From Paraburkholderia caribensis (GTDB lineage Bacteria > Pseudomonadota > Gammaproteobacteria > Burkholderiales > Burkholderiaceae): a stretch of 64,000 nt of DNA. The notes beneath the pieces were generated by a model that ran no database searches, was not told where the DNA came from, and saw only the letters and a list, made by a program, of their open reading frames with translations. This document shows, one piece after another, positions 9,139 to 18,107 of the stretch (the stretch's first letter is position 1; every line of letters begins with the position of its first letter). Made by a program: the position numbers and the translations under genes. The DNA is taken from positions 1,426,001 to 1,490,000 of the forward strand of contig NZ_CP026102.1 in the NCBI RefSeq assembly GCF_002902945.1, in the 5' to 3' direction.

Positions 9139-9777
9139 ATGACCAGCCTTCCGATGCTCTCCGCGAACGTCCTGTTCGCCTACTCCGCGTATTTCGTCGG
9201 CACGGCAAGCCCGGGGCCGAGCAATCTGGCCATCATGTCGATCGCGTCAACGGACGGGCGCAAGGCCGCCTTCGCGTTCGCGGCGGGCGTCGTGTGCGGC
9301 TCGTGCTTCTGGGCGATGCTGGCGGCGCTCGGGCTGTCGGCGGCGCTGCTGGCGTTCTCGGGAGCGATGGTCGGGCTGAAGATTGTCGGCGGCTGCTATC
9401 TGCTGTGGCTCGCGTTCAAGTCGGGCCGCGCGGCATGGCAGCCGCGCGCTGCGCGGACGCAGGCGGCGGGCGGGCAACTGACGTTGCGCCGCATCTACAC
9501 GCGCGGCTTGCTGCTGCATCTGACGAACCCGAAGGCGATTCTGGTGTGGATTTCGGTGGTGGCGCTCGCCTCGCCTGCGAACGGCGGCGCACCGCATATG
9601 CTGGCCATCGTCGCCGGATGCCTCGCGATCGGCATGCTGGTGTTCGGCAGCTATGCGGCGCTGTTCTCGACACCGCTCGCGCGCCGCGTGTACCTGTCGA
9701 TTCGCCGCTGGCTCGACGGCGGCCTCGCGATCGTCTTCGGCCTCGCGGGTTTGAAGCTGTTGACCTCGCGCACCTGA
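9139..9777 (+). CDS. LysE/RhtB family exporter
   Basis: 212-aa inner-membrane protein with about six hydrophobic spans. The family signature SPGPSNLAIMSIA is near the N terminus, followed by LTNPKAILVW in the middle. The frame is open further upstream, but the ATG at 9139 gives the usual 200-215 aa length and puts the first span immediately after the start. Members export amino acids such as lysine, threonine or homoserine lactones; the substrate here is not evident. It converges with the GH114-like gene. Confidence 0.87.
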   Translation: MTSLPMLSANVLFAYSAYFVGTASPGPSNLAIMSIASTDGRKAAFAFAAGVVCGSCFWAMLAALGLSAALLAFSGAMVGLKIVGGCYLLWLAFKSGRAAWQPRAARTQAAGGQLTLRRIYTRGLLLHLTNPKAILVWISVVALASPANGGAPHMLAIVAGCLAIGMLVFGSYAALFSTPLARRVYLSIRRWLDGGLAIVFGLAGLKLLTSRT

Positions 9778-9807
9778 TCGCTCAGATCCCGCGCGCCTTC
9801 ACGACTT

Positions 9808-10812
9808 CTACCAGTAGCACACGACGCCCTGCTTCGCGCTGCTGTCCGAGGCATACGGCACGAAGCCTTTGGCACGGCTGCGCGCGAACACACGGCGCGC
9901 TTTCGCGGCCGCATCGCAACCGCCGACATAGTCGAGCGTCGCAATCCAGAACGCGTGTCCATTCGGCCTGAGCGCCAACGCTTGCCACGCGCCCAGTTCC
10001 GCTTCCGCCGCAGCGTCGTACTTCGGCGCATACACCTCTTCATGCGCGACGCCATCGAGCAGCGATGCGAACGCGATGCCGCCCGTCATGCCCTCGCGCG
10101 TCGTGCGGCCGGTGGCGTTCTGCATCACGAAGACGAGTGCCGGGTATTTCTCGCGCAGCTTGCGCACGAGATCGAGGCCGCCTTGCGCGCACGCGGCGTC
10201 GCACGGGCCGTTGCGCGTCGACGTACCGTGTTCGACGATTTCGAGGTTGTCGAGATAGAAGCCGTCGGCGCCCTGCGCGACCAGACGCGGCGCGACGTAA
10301 TCGACGATGAGCCGCTGATAATCCGCATTCGACAGGTTCATCCACGTCTCCTGCCGGTAGCCGCGATACGCGCCCGCGTGCGCCGCCTTGTTCGCCCCGC
10401 ATGACACGAAGCCTTCCGGCACGTCGCGCCAGTACGAGCGATACGTTTCGCACGATCCGAGGTTCAGGTAGCTCAACACGATGTTGCGGCCGTCGTGCTT
10501 GAGCGCGGCGACTTCGGCGGGCGTGAAGTTGTCCGCGTCGGGATCGAGATCGACGTCGATGACGCGAAAGGTCGACGCTGCCCGTGTCACGCTGCCGAGC
10601 GCCGCTGCATCGCCGTAATACGACATCCACGGCGACGCGTCGAATGCGCGGGTCTGCACGAGGCCGGCGGGTCGATCGACGGACTGCGATGCCGGCGGCG
10701 CAGCCACGCTGGCATCGGCCAGCGAGAACGCCAACGTCAACATCAACGCCGCAACCAGCACGGCGCAACCACGCCGCGCACCATCAAACGCGCTCTTCAG
10801 AACTGCGTCCAC
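9808..10812 (-). CDS. GH114-like secreted glycosidase
   Basis: 334 aa, resembling endo-alpha-1,4-polygalactosaminidases (GH114). Signatures are a conserved strand FRVIDVDLDPDAD, YLNLGSCETYRSYW and GFYLDNLEIVEH, with the acidic residues expected of a TIM-barrel hydrolase. The GTG at 10812 is chosen over the ATG at 10743 because it adds the basic n-region (KSAFDGARR) that completes a signal peptide ending near SVA. Such enzymes cut galactosamine-rich exopolysaccharides, so a role in remodelling the cell's own matrix is an inference, supported only by the neighbouring c-di-GMP gene. Confidence 0.8.
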   Translation of the reverse strand: MDAVLKSAFDGARRGCAVLVAALMLTLAFSLADASVAAPPASQSVDRPAGLVQTRAFDASPWMSYYGDAAALGSVTRAASTFRVIDVDLDPDADNFTPAEVAALKHDGRNIVLSYLNLGSCETYRSYWRDVPEGFVSCGANKAAHAGAYRGYRQETWMNLSNADYQRLIVDYVAPRLVAQGADGFYLDNLEIVEHGTSTRNGPCDAACAQGGLDLVRKLREKYPALVFVMQNATGRTTREGMTGGIAFASLLDGVAHEEVYAPKYDAAAEAELGAWQALALRPNGHAFWIATLDYVGGCDAAAKARRVFARSRAKGFVPYASDSSAKQGVVCYW

Positions 10813-10883
10813 GCATCGCTCGCAAGGGAAAAAACGAGCGCCAGTGTAACCGCCCCGCGTGAACGAACGTGAAGCCGCATCGA

Positions 10884-13202
10884 TCAGAGGCCCGCCTGCA
10901 GCCGCTGCGCTTCGCGCGCGAACTCGCCCGGCACGACGGGCCGGCCGAACAGATAGCCCTGCTGCCGCTCGCAGCCGATCGAGCGCAGAAACGCCGCCTG
11001 CTCGCTGGTTTCGACGCCTTCCGCCGTCACGTTCATGCCGAGCGAATGCGCCATCGCAACGACGGCATGCGTGATGGCGACGGCATCGCGATGCCCGGGC
11101 AAACCCGCGACGAACGAGCGGTCCACCTTCAGACTGTGCAACGGAAAGCGCTTCAGATAGGACAGCGACGAATAGCCGGTGCCGAAATCGTCGACGGATA
11201 TGCGCACGCCCATGCGCGCGAGCGTCGTCAGCAGCGGCATGACGGCATCGCTGTCGCTCATCAGCACGCCTTCCGTAATCTCCAGTTCGAGCGCCGACGC
11301 TTCCAGCCCCGCGTGCTCCAGGCTCAACGCCACATGCCCGATCAGCTCGCCGTTGATCTGACGCGGCGACAGGTTCACGGCCATCATCAGATGCGGCGTG
11401 ATCGTCCGGCGCCATTCGACGGCCTGCAGGCACGCGTTCTCCAGCACCCAGCGGCCGATATCGATGATGAGGCCGGTATCTTCGGCGACGGGAATGAATT
11501 CGGCGGGCGACACATTGCCCAGTTCGCCGTTATGCCAGCGCAGCAGCGCTTCGGCGCCGACGATGCGCCCCGTCGCGCCCTCGACGATCGGCTGATACGC
11601 GAGGCTCAGTTCGTCGGCGACGAGCGCGCGCCGCAGCAACTGCTCGATCGCGAAGCGCCGTTGCAGACGCTGGCTCAACTCGGCCGTGAAGAACTGGAAG
11701 TTGTTGCGGCCGCGCTGCTTCGCGTGGTACATCGCCGAGTCGGCGTTGCGCATCAGCGTCTGCGCGTCGTGTCCGTCTTCGGGATACAGGCTGATGCCGA
11801 TCGACGCGCCAAGGTAATACTCGTTGCCGCCGACCGCGAACGGCATTGCGATCGTGTCGAGCACGCGCTGCGCGAACGAAGTCAGGAACGATGCGTCGTC
11901 ATAGCCGCCCGTCGCGATCACGAACTCGTCGCCGCCGACGCGCGCAAGCGTGTCCTCGCGGCGCACGCAGGCCGCGAGCCGCGCAGCGACGCTGCATAAC
12001 AGCGCATCGCCCGCCTCGTGGCCGGCGATGTCGTTGACTTTCTTGAAGCCGTCGAGATCGACGAACAGCACGGCCAGTCGCGTCACCGCCCGTCGAGCCG
12101 CCCCGGCGTCGTGCCCGTCGGCGCCCGCATGCGGCGCGAGCAGCGCGCTCATCCGGTCGGCGAGAAACGCGCGGTTGTAGAGCCCGGTCAGCGAATCGCG
12201 CGTGGCGAGGTGCTGCAGTTGCGCACGCGCCGAGCGCACCGCGCTGATGTCGTTGAACGATATGAGCACGGCGTTCGGCTCAGTCTCGCCGGGCTTGACG
12301 ATGGGCACCACGTTCTCGGTGATCCAGAGCGATTCGCCGCCTGTCAGCTCGAGCCGCAGCGTCATGCCGACCACGGGATTGCCCGTGCGCAGAACGCGCT
12401 GCGTCGGCTGGTCGCCTGGCTTGACGGGCGAGCCGTCCTCCCAGTACGCGGCGCGAATCACCTTGTAGATGTCCTGGCCGATCACTTCGCCCGTCGCCCG
12501 CAGCATGCGCCGCGCACTCGGATTGCAGGCCAGCACGATGCCGTCGCGCGTCTGCACGACGATGCCTTCGTTGAGATGATCGACGACGAGCCTGTGATGC
12601 TCCTCGCTTTCCGCGAGGCGCTTGCGCATCAGATCCTGATGAACGGCAAGACCGACACTCTGGCCGATCTCGCGCAGCAGCGCATGTTCGTCTTCGTCCG
12701 GACCCCGGCGCCTGTCGTAGTAGACGCCGAACGCGCCCAGCACCTGACCCGCGTCGTCCTCGAACGGCACCGACCAGCAGGCGCGCAGCCCGAGCGGCAG
12801 CGCGAGATGCCGGTAGTCCGCCCACAGCGGATCGCTTTCGATGTCCTCCACGATCACCAGCCGCCGGTCGTACATCGCCGTGCCGCAGGAACCGGCGCAC
12901 GGGCCGATCGACATGCCGTCGATGGCCGCGCTGTACTGCGCCGGCAGCGACGGGGCCGCGCCGACCCGCACGGTGAAGCCATCCGTATCGAGCACGAGGA
13001 TCGAGCAGCGCGAGCCCTCGCCTAGCAGCGTTTCGGCGCGGCGGCACACCTCCGCCAGCAGTTCGGGCAATGGCGTGCTGCGCGTGAGCAGGCGCAATAC
13101 GCTCTGCTCCGACGCCAGCACCTCGACGGCCAGATCGGACCGGTGGCGAGTGCTGTCGGATGGTTTGTCAGTCGCGATGTCTGCAGTCACTGGACGACTC
13201 AT
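10884..13202 (-). CDS. GAF-PAS-GGDEF-EAL cyclic-di-GMP enzyme
   Basis: 772 aa, starting at the ATG at 13202 behind GAAGGGAG. A GAF domain spans about 35-190, PAS about 200-320, GGDEF about 330-505 and EAL about 515-765. The diguanylate cyclase signature GGDEF is intact (423-427), with an RRED inhibitory site five residues before it. The phosphodiesterase half keeps EALLRW, NLSPRQ, DDFGTGYSSL and AEGVET. Both synthesis and breakdown of c-di-GMP are thus chemically possible. No membrane span, so it is a cytoplasmic sensor. The GAF domain carries a PCAGSCG cysteine pair that might bind a ligand or sense redox. Confidence 0.95.
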   Translation of the reverse strand: MSRPVTADIATDKPSDSTRHRSDLAVEVLASEQSVLRLLTRSTPLPELLAEVCRRAETLLGEGSRCSILVLDTDGFTVRVGAAPSLPAQYSAAIDGMSIGPCAGSCGTAMYDRRLVIVEDIESDPLWADYRHLALPLGLRACWSVPFEDDAGQVLGAFGVYYDRRRGPDEDEHALLREIGQSVGLAVHQDLMRKRLAESEEHHRLVVDHLNEGIVVQTRDGIVLACNPSARRMLRATGEVIGQDIYKVIRAAYWEDGSPVKPGDQPTQRVLRTGNPVVGMTLRLELTGGESLWITENVVPIVKPGETEPNAVLISFNDISAVRSARAQLQHLATRDSLTGLYNRAFLADRMSALLAPHAGADGHDAGAARRAVTRLAVLFVDLDGFKKVNDIAGHEAGDALLCSVAARLAACVRREDTLARVGGDEFVIATGGYDDASFLTSFAQRVLDTIAMPFAVGGNEYYLGASIGISLYPEDGHDAQTLMRNADSAMYHAKQRGRNNFQFFTAELSQRLQRRFAIEQLLRRALVADELSLAYQPIVEGATGRIVGAEALLRWHNGELGNVSPAEFIPVAEDTGLIIDIGRWVLENACLQAVEWRRTITPHLMMAVNLSPRQINGELIGHVALSLEHAGLEASALELEITEGVLMSDSDAVMPLLTTLARMGVRISVDDFGTGYSSLSYLKRFPLHSLKVDRSFVAGLPGHRDAVAITHAVVAMAHSLGMNVTAEGVETSEQAAFLRSIGCERQQGYLFGRPVVPGEFAREAQRLQAGL

Positions 13203-13293
13203 GGTTGCACTCCCTTCATGCAACAACGGCAGACGGACGCGCGCTGCGTATCAGGGTTTATACGGAGCGCGTGGCCGTGGACGTGCAACGCTA

Positions 13294-14127
13294 CTACGTT
13301 CCATGCGGATCGAATGGCCGTGCCTCGATCCCGCCACCCTTCGCGACGATCGCCGTCGATTCCGGTATTTCCTCCCACCAGCCTTCCAGGTCGACGAGCG
13401 GCTCGGACAGCACGAGGAACGCGTCTGCGCCGACGGCGGCAAGACGCGGATCATCAGGATACAACTCCATCAGATGACGGATCGAGGTGCTGTGGAAGAG
13501 CGAGCGCGACTGCCGCTCGCTCGAATAACGCACCGACACGATCTGTTCGCCGTCCGTCGCGCAGACGGTCATGTTCAGCGGCGCCTCGATGCCGTGCCGC
13601 CGCCCCGTCTGCTCGACGAAGCCCGCCATGCGCTCCAGTGCGAGCACCGGGTCGATTTCGAGTCCGAAGGTGAGCGCGAGAAAGAACATGACTTCGGAAT
13701 CCGTCGAGCCTTCGATCGATGCGAACAGGTCCGGGTCGATGCCGAGCATCAGGTCGCGCCGCACTTTAGGATAGTCGCGCACGAGGCCGTTGTGCATGAA
13801 TAGCCAGCGGCCATAACGAAACGGATGGCAGTTGGTTTCCTGCGAAGGGGTGTCCGTGGCGGCACGGATATGCGCGACGAACAGCGACGCGCGCACGGCC
13901 CGCGCGGCGTCGCGCAGATTGCGGTCGCTCCATGCGGGATGCGCGCAGCGGTAGCGGAACGGAATGTCGCTCGGATGGCTGTACCAGCCGACGCCGAAGC
14001 CGTCGCCGTTGGTGGTGGTCTGCCCGAGCCGCGAATGCAGGCTCTGGTCGATCAGCGAATGCTTGGCCCGGAACAGCACGGCTTCGAGCTGAATCGGGTT
14101 TCCTGTGTAAGCCAGCCAGCGGCACAT
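13294..14127 (-). CDS. Class II glutamine amidotransferase
   Basis: 277-aa Ntn-type amidotransferase domain. The N-terminal Cys2 (MCRWLAY) is the nucleophile after methionine removal. Family motifs NGDGFGVGWY, HIRAAT and HNG follow in order. It matches the stand-alone YafJ/EgtC-like group and has no attached synthetase domain, so it supplies ammonia from glutamine or hydrolyses a gamma-glutamyl compound. No ergothioneine genes are adjacent, so the physiological substrate is unknown. It is 91 bp from the divergently oriented end of the GGDEF gene's 5' region and on the same strand. Confidence 0.9.
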   Translation of the reverse strand: MCRWLAYTGNPIQLEAVLFRAKHSLIDQSLHSRLGQTTTNGDGFGVGWYSHPSDIPFRYRCAHPAWSDRNLRDAARAVRASLFVAHIRAATDTPSQETNCHPFRYGRWLFMHNGLVRDYPKVRRDLMLGIDPDLFASIEGSTDSEVMFFLALTFGLEIDPVLALERMAGFVEQTGRRHGIEAPLNMTVCATDGEQIVSVRYSSERQSRSLFHSTSIRHLMELYPDDPRLAAVGADAFLVLSEPLVDLEGWWEEIPESTAIVAKGGGIEARPFDPHGT

Positions 14128-14221
14128 GATCGCTCTCCTCGATGAAAAACGCCTACGTCCGCGCCGGTTTCAAACTGTCACATACGGGGTCGCGTCCGCC
14201 ACGACTCCGAAGTTCATCCGT

Positions 14222-14893
14222 TCAACCGCCTGCCCGGCCACTGGCGATCGGCGCAAGAAACTCGGCCAGCCCCGTCAGGATGATCTGCACGCCAATGCAG
14301 AGCAGCAAGAATGCGGACACGCGCAGCGCCACCTTGGTGCCTTCCTTGCCCAGATAGCGGCCGAGCGTGGCGGCGTGGTTGTACGTGAACCAGACCGCGA
14401 GCATGACAAGAAACGAAATCGTCACGGACGCGATCGACGACATCACGAACTCCGACAGCTTGTGACTGCGGTTCGCGTTCAGCGCGATGGCCGTGGCCAT
14501 CGTGCCGGGGCCGGTGGTGAGCGGCACCGTCAACGGAAAGAAAGCCTTCGACATCGCGTTGTCGGGATCGACGGGCTTGACGGCCGCTTCGTTCGGCTGG
14601 CGTTCCGGCGCATTGAGCATATTCCACGCGCTGACGGCCACGGCGAGGCCGCCACCGATACGCAGCGCTTCCATTGAAATGCCGAAGAAATGCAGGATCG
14701 GCGTGCCGACAAAGAATACGACCAGCAGCACGAAGAACGCATTGATGGACACGCGCTTGGCGAGCGCGGCGCGCTCCGCGTCGGTCAGCGAATCCGTGCG
14801 GTCGAGAAACACGAAGGCGATCGCGATCGGATTGATGATGCTGATCAACCCGGTGAAGCCAAACAGAATCTCCGAAATCAGGCTCGAGATCAT
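14222..14893 (-). CDS. MarC family integral membrane protein
   Basis: 223 aa with six predicted membrane spans. The MarC-type opening ISIINPIAIAFVFL and the mid-protein FFPLTVPLTTGPGTMATAI are diagnostic. The ATG at 14893 gives the family's normal length of 200-220; the frame is open further upstream but without hydrophobic sequence. MarC proteins were once linked to multiple antibiotic resistance, but that role was not confirmed and their transported substrate is unknown. The gene lies divergent to the DUF3311-symporter pair. Confidence 0.9.
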   Translation of the reverse strand: MISSLISEILFGFTGLISIINPIAIAFVFLDRTDSLTDAERAALAKRVSINAFFVLLVVFFVGTPILHFFGISMEALRIGGGLAVAVSAWNMLNAPERQPNEAAVKPVDPDNAMSKAFFPLTVPLTTGPGTMATAIALNANRSHKLSEFVMSSIASVTISFLVMLAVWFTYNHAATLGRYLGKEGTKVALRVSAFLLLCIGVQIILTGLAEFLAPIASGRAGG

Positions 14894-15206
14894 CGATGAA
14901 TTTGCTCTTTGATGGTTTTGATTTTTGCGCCGCGCAACGGAGCACGAGGGCCGAACAGTGTAAATGCAACCAATTGCGCACGCCATGCGAGAAGCACCTT
15001 CTTCATGCAATGCAGCACGCCTGCGATGCATGCCGATACTCACGGGCACTGCGTTTGCGCATGTTCCTTTCAATATACCTGCATATTTTTGGCGACCTTT
15101 ACCGGAATATGGCTAGAGGCATACAGTCGGTGCGCGGCATCCCAGTCATTGCTTCAGGAATTGACGTTCATCGAGACCGGCTCATTCTCATTCGAGGAGT
15201 TGTCCC
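14894..15206. other. Divergent intergenic region, MarC and DUF3311
   Basis: About 310 bp, AT-richer towards 15065-15115 (for example a CAATATACCTGCATATTTTT stretch that could hold a -10 element for the plus-strand symporter pair). No small gene with a ribosome site was seen. Confidence 0.4.
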
Positions 15207-15419
15207 ATGTCATTTCGTCTGCTCGCCGTGCTGCCGTTCATCGGCATTCTGCTCGGCGTTCCGTTCGTCAACCGGGTCGAGCCGCTCGTGCTCGGCATGC
15301 CGTTCGTGCTTGCGTGGATCGTCATGTGGGTCGTGCTGAGCTCGATCATCATGGCCATCGTCTACCGGTTCGATCCCGTGAACCGGCAAGCGCATTCCGG
15401 CGAGGAGGTGCGTTCATGA
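15207..15419 (+). CDS. DUF3311 small membrane protein
   Basis: 70 aa with two hydrophobic spans and the typical LPFIGILLGVPFVNRVEPLVLGMPF pattern of DUF3311. GAGGAG lies 7 bases before the ATG. Proteins of this family nearly always sit directly before a sodium:solute symporter gene, as here, where the two overlap by ATGA (15416-15419). It is probably a small partner or assembly subunit of the symporter. Confidence 0.88.
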   Translation: MSFRLLAVLPFIGILLGVPFVNRVEPLVLGMPFVLAWIVMWVVLSSIIMAIVYRFDPVNRQAHSGEEVRS

Positions 15420-16894
15420 GCAGCGCACTCGCAATCATTGTCGCCGTCACGCTGTTCGCGCTCTATCTTGGCGTACGCGCCCGTCGCGGGCATGACATGA
15501 GCCTCGAGCAATGGACGGTGGGCGGCCGCAGCTTCGGCACCGCGTTCGTGTTCCTGCTGATGGCGGGCGAGATCTACACGACGTTCACCTTCCTTGGCGG
15601 CAGCGGCTTTGCATATGGCAAGGGCGCGCCCGTCTATTACATCCTCGCGTATGGCACGCTGGCGTATGTGCTGTCGTACTGGATGCTGCCGCCCGTCTGG
15701 CGATTTGCGAAGACGCATCGCGTGGTGTCCCAGCCGCATTTCTTTACGCGCAAGTACGATAGCGCACCGCTTGGGGTGCTGGTTGCCGTCGTTGACGTGG
15801 CTGCGCTGATTCCGTATCTCGTGCTGCAACTCAAGGGGCTGGGCATTATTGTTTCGACGGCTTCCTATGGCGCGATTTCGTCGTCGGCGGCGATCTGGAT
15901 CGGCGCGGGCGTGGTGACGATTTATGTGATCGTGTCGGGTGTGCGCGGTTCCGCGTGGAACTCGGTCGTCAAGGATATGCTGATACTCGGCATCGTGCTG
16001 TTTCTCGGGATCTATCTGCCGATGCATTACTACGGCGGCCTCGGGCAGATGTTCCATGCAATCGATGTAGCGCGGCCCGGCTTTCTCACGTTCCCCGAGA
16101 AGGGGTCGAGCGTGACGTGGTTTCAGTCCACCGTGCTGCTCACGGCGCTCGGGTTTTTCATGTGGCCGCATACGTTCGGGTCTGTTTTTACCGCGAAGGA
16201 TGAACGCATCTTTCGGCGTAATGCGATTGTGTTGCCGCTCTATCAGTTGATCCTGCTGTTTGTGTTTTTTGTCGGGTTTGCTGCGGCGCTCAAGGTGCCG
16301 GGACTCAAGGGCGGCGATATCGATCTTTCGCTGTTCAAGCTGTCGCTGCAGACTTTCGATCCGTGGTTCGTTGGGGTGATTGGTGCAGCAGGCATACTGA
16401 CGGCGCTCGTGCCCGGGTCGATGATCCTCACGACGGCTTCGACGCTGCTCGCCAATGATATCTATCGCGGGCTCGTGCAGCGCAATGCTTCTGATGAAAC
16501 TGTTGCCAAGCTTGCGCGCGTGTTTGTGCCTGTGGTCGCGGTGGTCGCCGTGCTTTTCACGCTGCACGGCGGGGAGACCATCGTTGCGCTGCTTTTGATG
16601 GGGTATAGCTTTGTTACGCAACTGTTTCCCGCTGTCATCTGCAGTCTCGCGCCGCGGAATCGGGCTACGAAGCAAGGGGCGTTTTGCGGGATTCTCGCCG
16701 GCGTAGCTGTCGTCGCGGTCACGACGATCTTCAAGATGAGCATCGGGCAGTTGATGCCGTTTTTGCCGGATGCGCTGAAGGACGTCAATATCGGCTTTAT
16801 TGCGCTGGCGGTGAATGTCGTTGTGTTCGTCGTTGTTAGTGCGGTGACGCAGCCTCATGCCGAGGCGGAGCGGGCTCGCGCGCAGACGCATTAG
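15416..16894 (+). CDS. Sodium:solute symporter (SSS family)
   Basis: 492-aa inner-membrane transporter with about 13 spans. The family pattern includes WTVGGRSFGTAFVFLLMAGEIYTTFTFLGGSG near the N terminus and an AALVPGSMILTTASTLLANDIY-type segment that contributes to the sodium site. The start at 15416 follows GAGGAGG by 5 bases and overlaps the DUF3311 stop, so the two are co-translated. DUF3311-linked symporters generally take up organic acids or related anions, but this substrate cannot be read from the sequence. The codons near the 3' end are slightly richer in T than those of neighbouring genes. Confidence 0.92.
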   Translation: MSSALAIIVAVTLFALYLGVRARRGHDMSLEQWTVGGRSFGTAFVFLLMAGEIYTTFTFLGGSGFAYGKGAPVYYILAYGTLAYVLSYWMLPPVWRFAKTHRVVSQPHFFTRKYDSAPLGVLVAVVDVAALIPYLVLQLKGLGIIVSTASYGAISSSAAIWIGAGVVTIYVIVSGVRGSAWNSVVKDMLILGIVLFLGIYLPMHYYGGLGQMFHAIDVARPGFLTFPEKGSSVTWFQSTVLLTALGFFMWPHTFGSVFTAKDERIFRRNAIVLPLYQLILLFVFFVGFAAALKVPGLKGGDIDLSLFKLSLQTFDPWFVGVIGAAGILTALVPGSMILTTASTLLANDIYRGLVQRNASDETVAKLARVFVPVVAVVAVLFTLHGGETIVALLLMGYSFVTQLFPAVICSLAPRNRATKQGAFCGILAGVAVVAVTTIFKMSIGQLMPFLPDALKDVNIGFIALAVNVVVFVVVSAVTQPHAEAERARAQTH

Positions 16895-17027
16895 GTTTGG
16901 TGTGTTTTGTTGCTGACGCTTTCGTTGTGGCTGGCGCGGTGCGGCGCGGGTATTCGTGTTTTGTTTTCGTCGTAGCTGGACACGTCGACCGAACACGCCC
17001 GTCGCCGCCTGCCGTTAAACGGAGACG

Positions 17028-17948
17028 TCAACCTTCCGCATGCGGCGGCAAATACTCCATCTTCGCTTCCTCATAAAGCCGATAGATCAGCTCCAGCATC
17101 TCGGTCAGATCTTCTGACTCATCGAGCATCCGCATGCTCATGATAATCGGCGACACGAGGTTAGCGTCGTCCAGCTCCTTGTAGCTGACATCGTCGCGCT
17201 TGAGTCCATACACACTACTCGGCACAACCGATATCCCCTCTCCCGCCGCAACCAGCCCGAGCGCAATCTGTAACTCCCGCGTCTCATAGATGCGCGCCGG
17301 CTCCAGGCCACGATCGCGGAACGCGGCCAGCACCTGGTCGGCATAGCTGGGCCGTGGCGCCTTGGGGAAAATAATCAAGGTCTCGTTGATCAGATCGTGC
17401 AGTGACAAAACGGGCTTCACTTCAGACAACGAATGCCCAAATGGCAACGCAACAATCATCCGCTCCTCGCGTAACACGATCCGCCTGATACTCGGGTCCT
17501 CGTGGCGAATGCGCCCAAACCCGACATCGATCGTGCCTTCCTTGAGCGCCTTGATCTGGTCCATCGTGGACATCTCGTGTAACGTCAATTCGACCGCACT
17601 GTGCTCGGTACGAAAGCGCCGAATGATCTTCGGCAACATTCCGTACAACGTCGAGCCGACAAACCCCACAGAAAGACTGCGCTCGATCTTGCCGACACGC
17701 CGCGTCATCGACTCCAGCTCGGCCGTTTCCGCGAGCAGCTTCACTGCGTGTGAATAAAAGAACCGCCCCGTGTCCGTCAACTCGACCGGCCGCGAATTGC
17801 GCACGAACAGTTGCACGCCAAGCAGTTCTTCCAGTTGCTGCATCTGGCGGCTAAGCGGCGGCTGCGCGATATGCAGGCGTTGCGCGGCGCGCGTGAAGTT
17901 GCGCTCCTCAGCCACGGCGACGAAGTAACGCAGATGGCGCAACTCCAT
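17028..17948 (-). CDS. benM: LysR regulator, BenM/CatR type
   Basis: 306-aa LysR-type regulator with N-terminal winged HTH (ELRHLRYFVAVAEERNFTRAAQRLHIAQPPLSRQMQQLE) and C-terminal effector domain. The ATG at 17948 gives the standard family start. It is divergent from benA, as in Acinetobacter. Counting from that start, R146 (DVGFGR), R160 and E162 occupy the positions I recall as effector contacts in BenM; R160 is the residue that distinguishes benzoate-responsive BenM from muconate-only CatM. The match to REIQLALGLVAAGEG-type sequence (RELQIALGLVAAGEG) is also strong. It likely activates benABCD with benzoate and/or cis,cis-muconate. Confidence 0.85.
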   Translation of the reverse strand: MELRHLRYFVAVAEERNFTRAAQRLHIAQPPLSRQMQQLEELLGVQLFVRNSRPVELTDTGRFFYSHAVKLLAETAELESMTRRVGKIERSLSVGFVGSTLYGMLPKIIRRFRTEHSAVELTLHEMSTMDQIKALKEGTIDVGFGRIRHEDPSIRRIVLREERMIVALPFGHSLSEVKPVLSLHDLINETLIIFPKAPRPSYADQVLAAFRDRGLEPARIYETRELQIALGLVAAGEGISVVPSSVYGLKRDDVSYKELDDANLVSPIIMSMRMLDESEDLTEMLELIYRLYEEAKMEYLPPHAEG

Positions 17949-17952
17949 GACG

Positions 17953-17989
17953 ATACCCCTGAGATATTGAACTGATACTAAATCAGTGT
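17953..17989 (+). promoter_or_regulatory. Two LysR-type sites before benA
   Basis: ATAC-N7-ATAT at 17953-17967 and ATAC-N7-GTGT at 17975-17989 each differ from the known BenM consensus ATAC-N7-GTAT at one base. Their starts are 22 bp apart, close to two helical turns, placing them on the same DNA face. The second abuts a possible -35 (TTGGAC, 17989-17994) with a weak -10 17 bases on (ACTACT). This is the usual layout of a LysR-activated divergent promoter. Confidence 0.6.
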
Positions 17990-18107
17990 TGGACGCTCTG
18001 TATGTGCGCCAACTACTCTTCACTCACACGCAGCGCCCTAACAAATTATACCTTTCGGGTAGCCACCGAACGGGACGCGAGCGCCGACATCGAACTGGAG
18101 ACTTCCG

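Noticed and set aside
9808..11433. Very long minus-strand open frame (541 codons) reaching into the GGDEF gene
   Set aside because: Only the part from 10812 on has a signal peptide and GH114 similarity; the upstream part is the antiparallel shadow of the GGDEF/EAL gene.
15362..16996. 544-codon minus-strand frame over the symporter
   Set aside because: Antisense to the sodium:solute symporter and without any recognisable motif.
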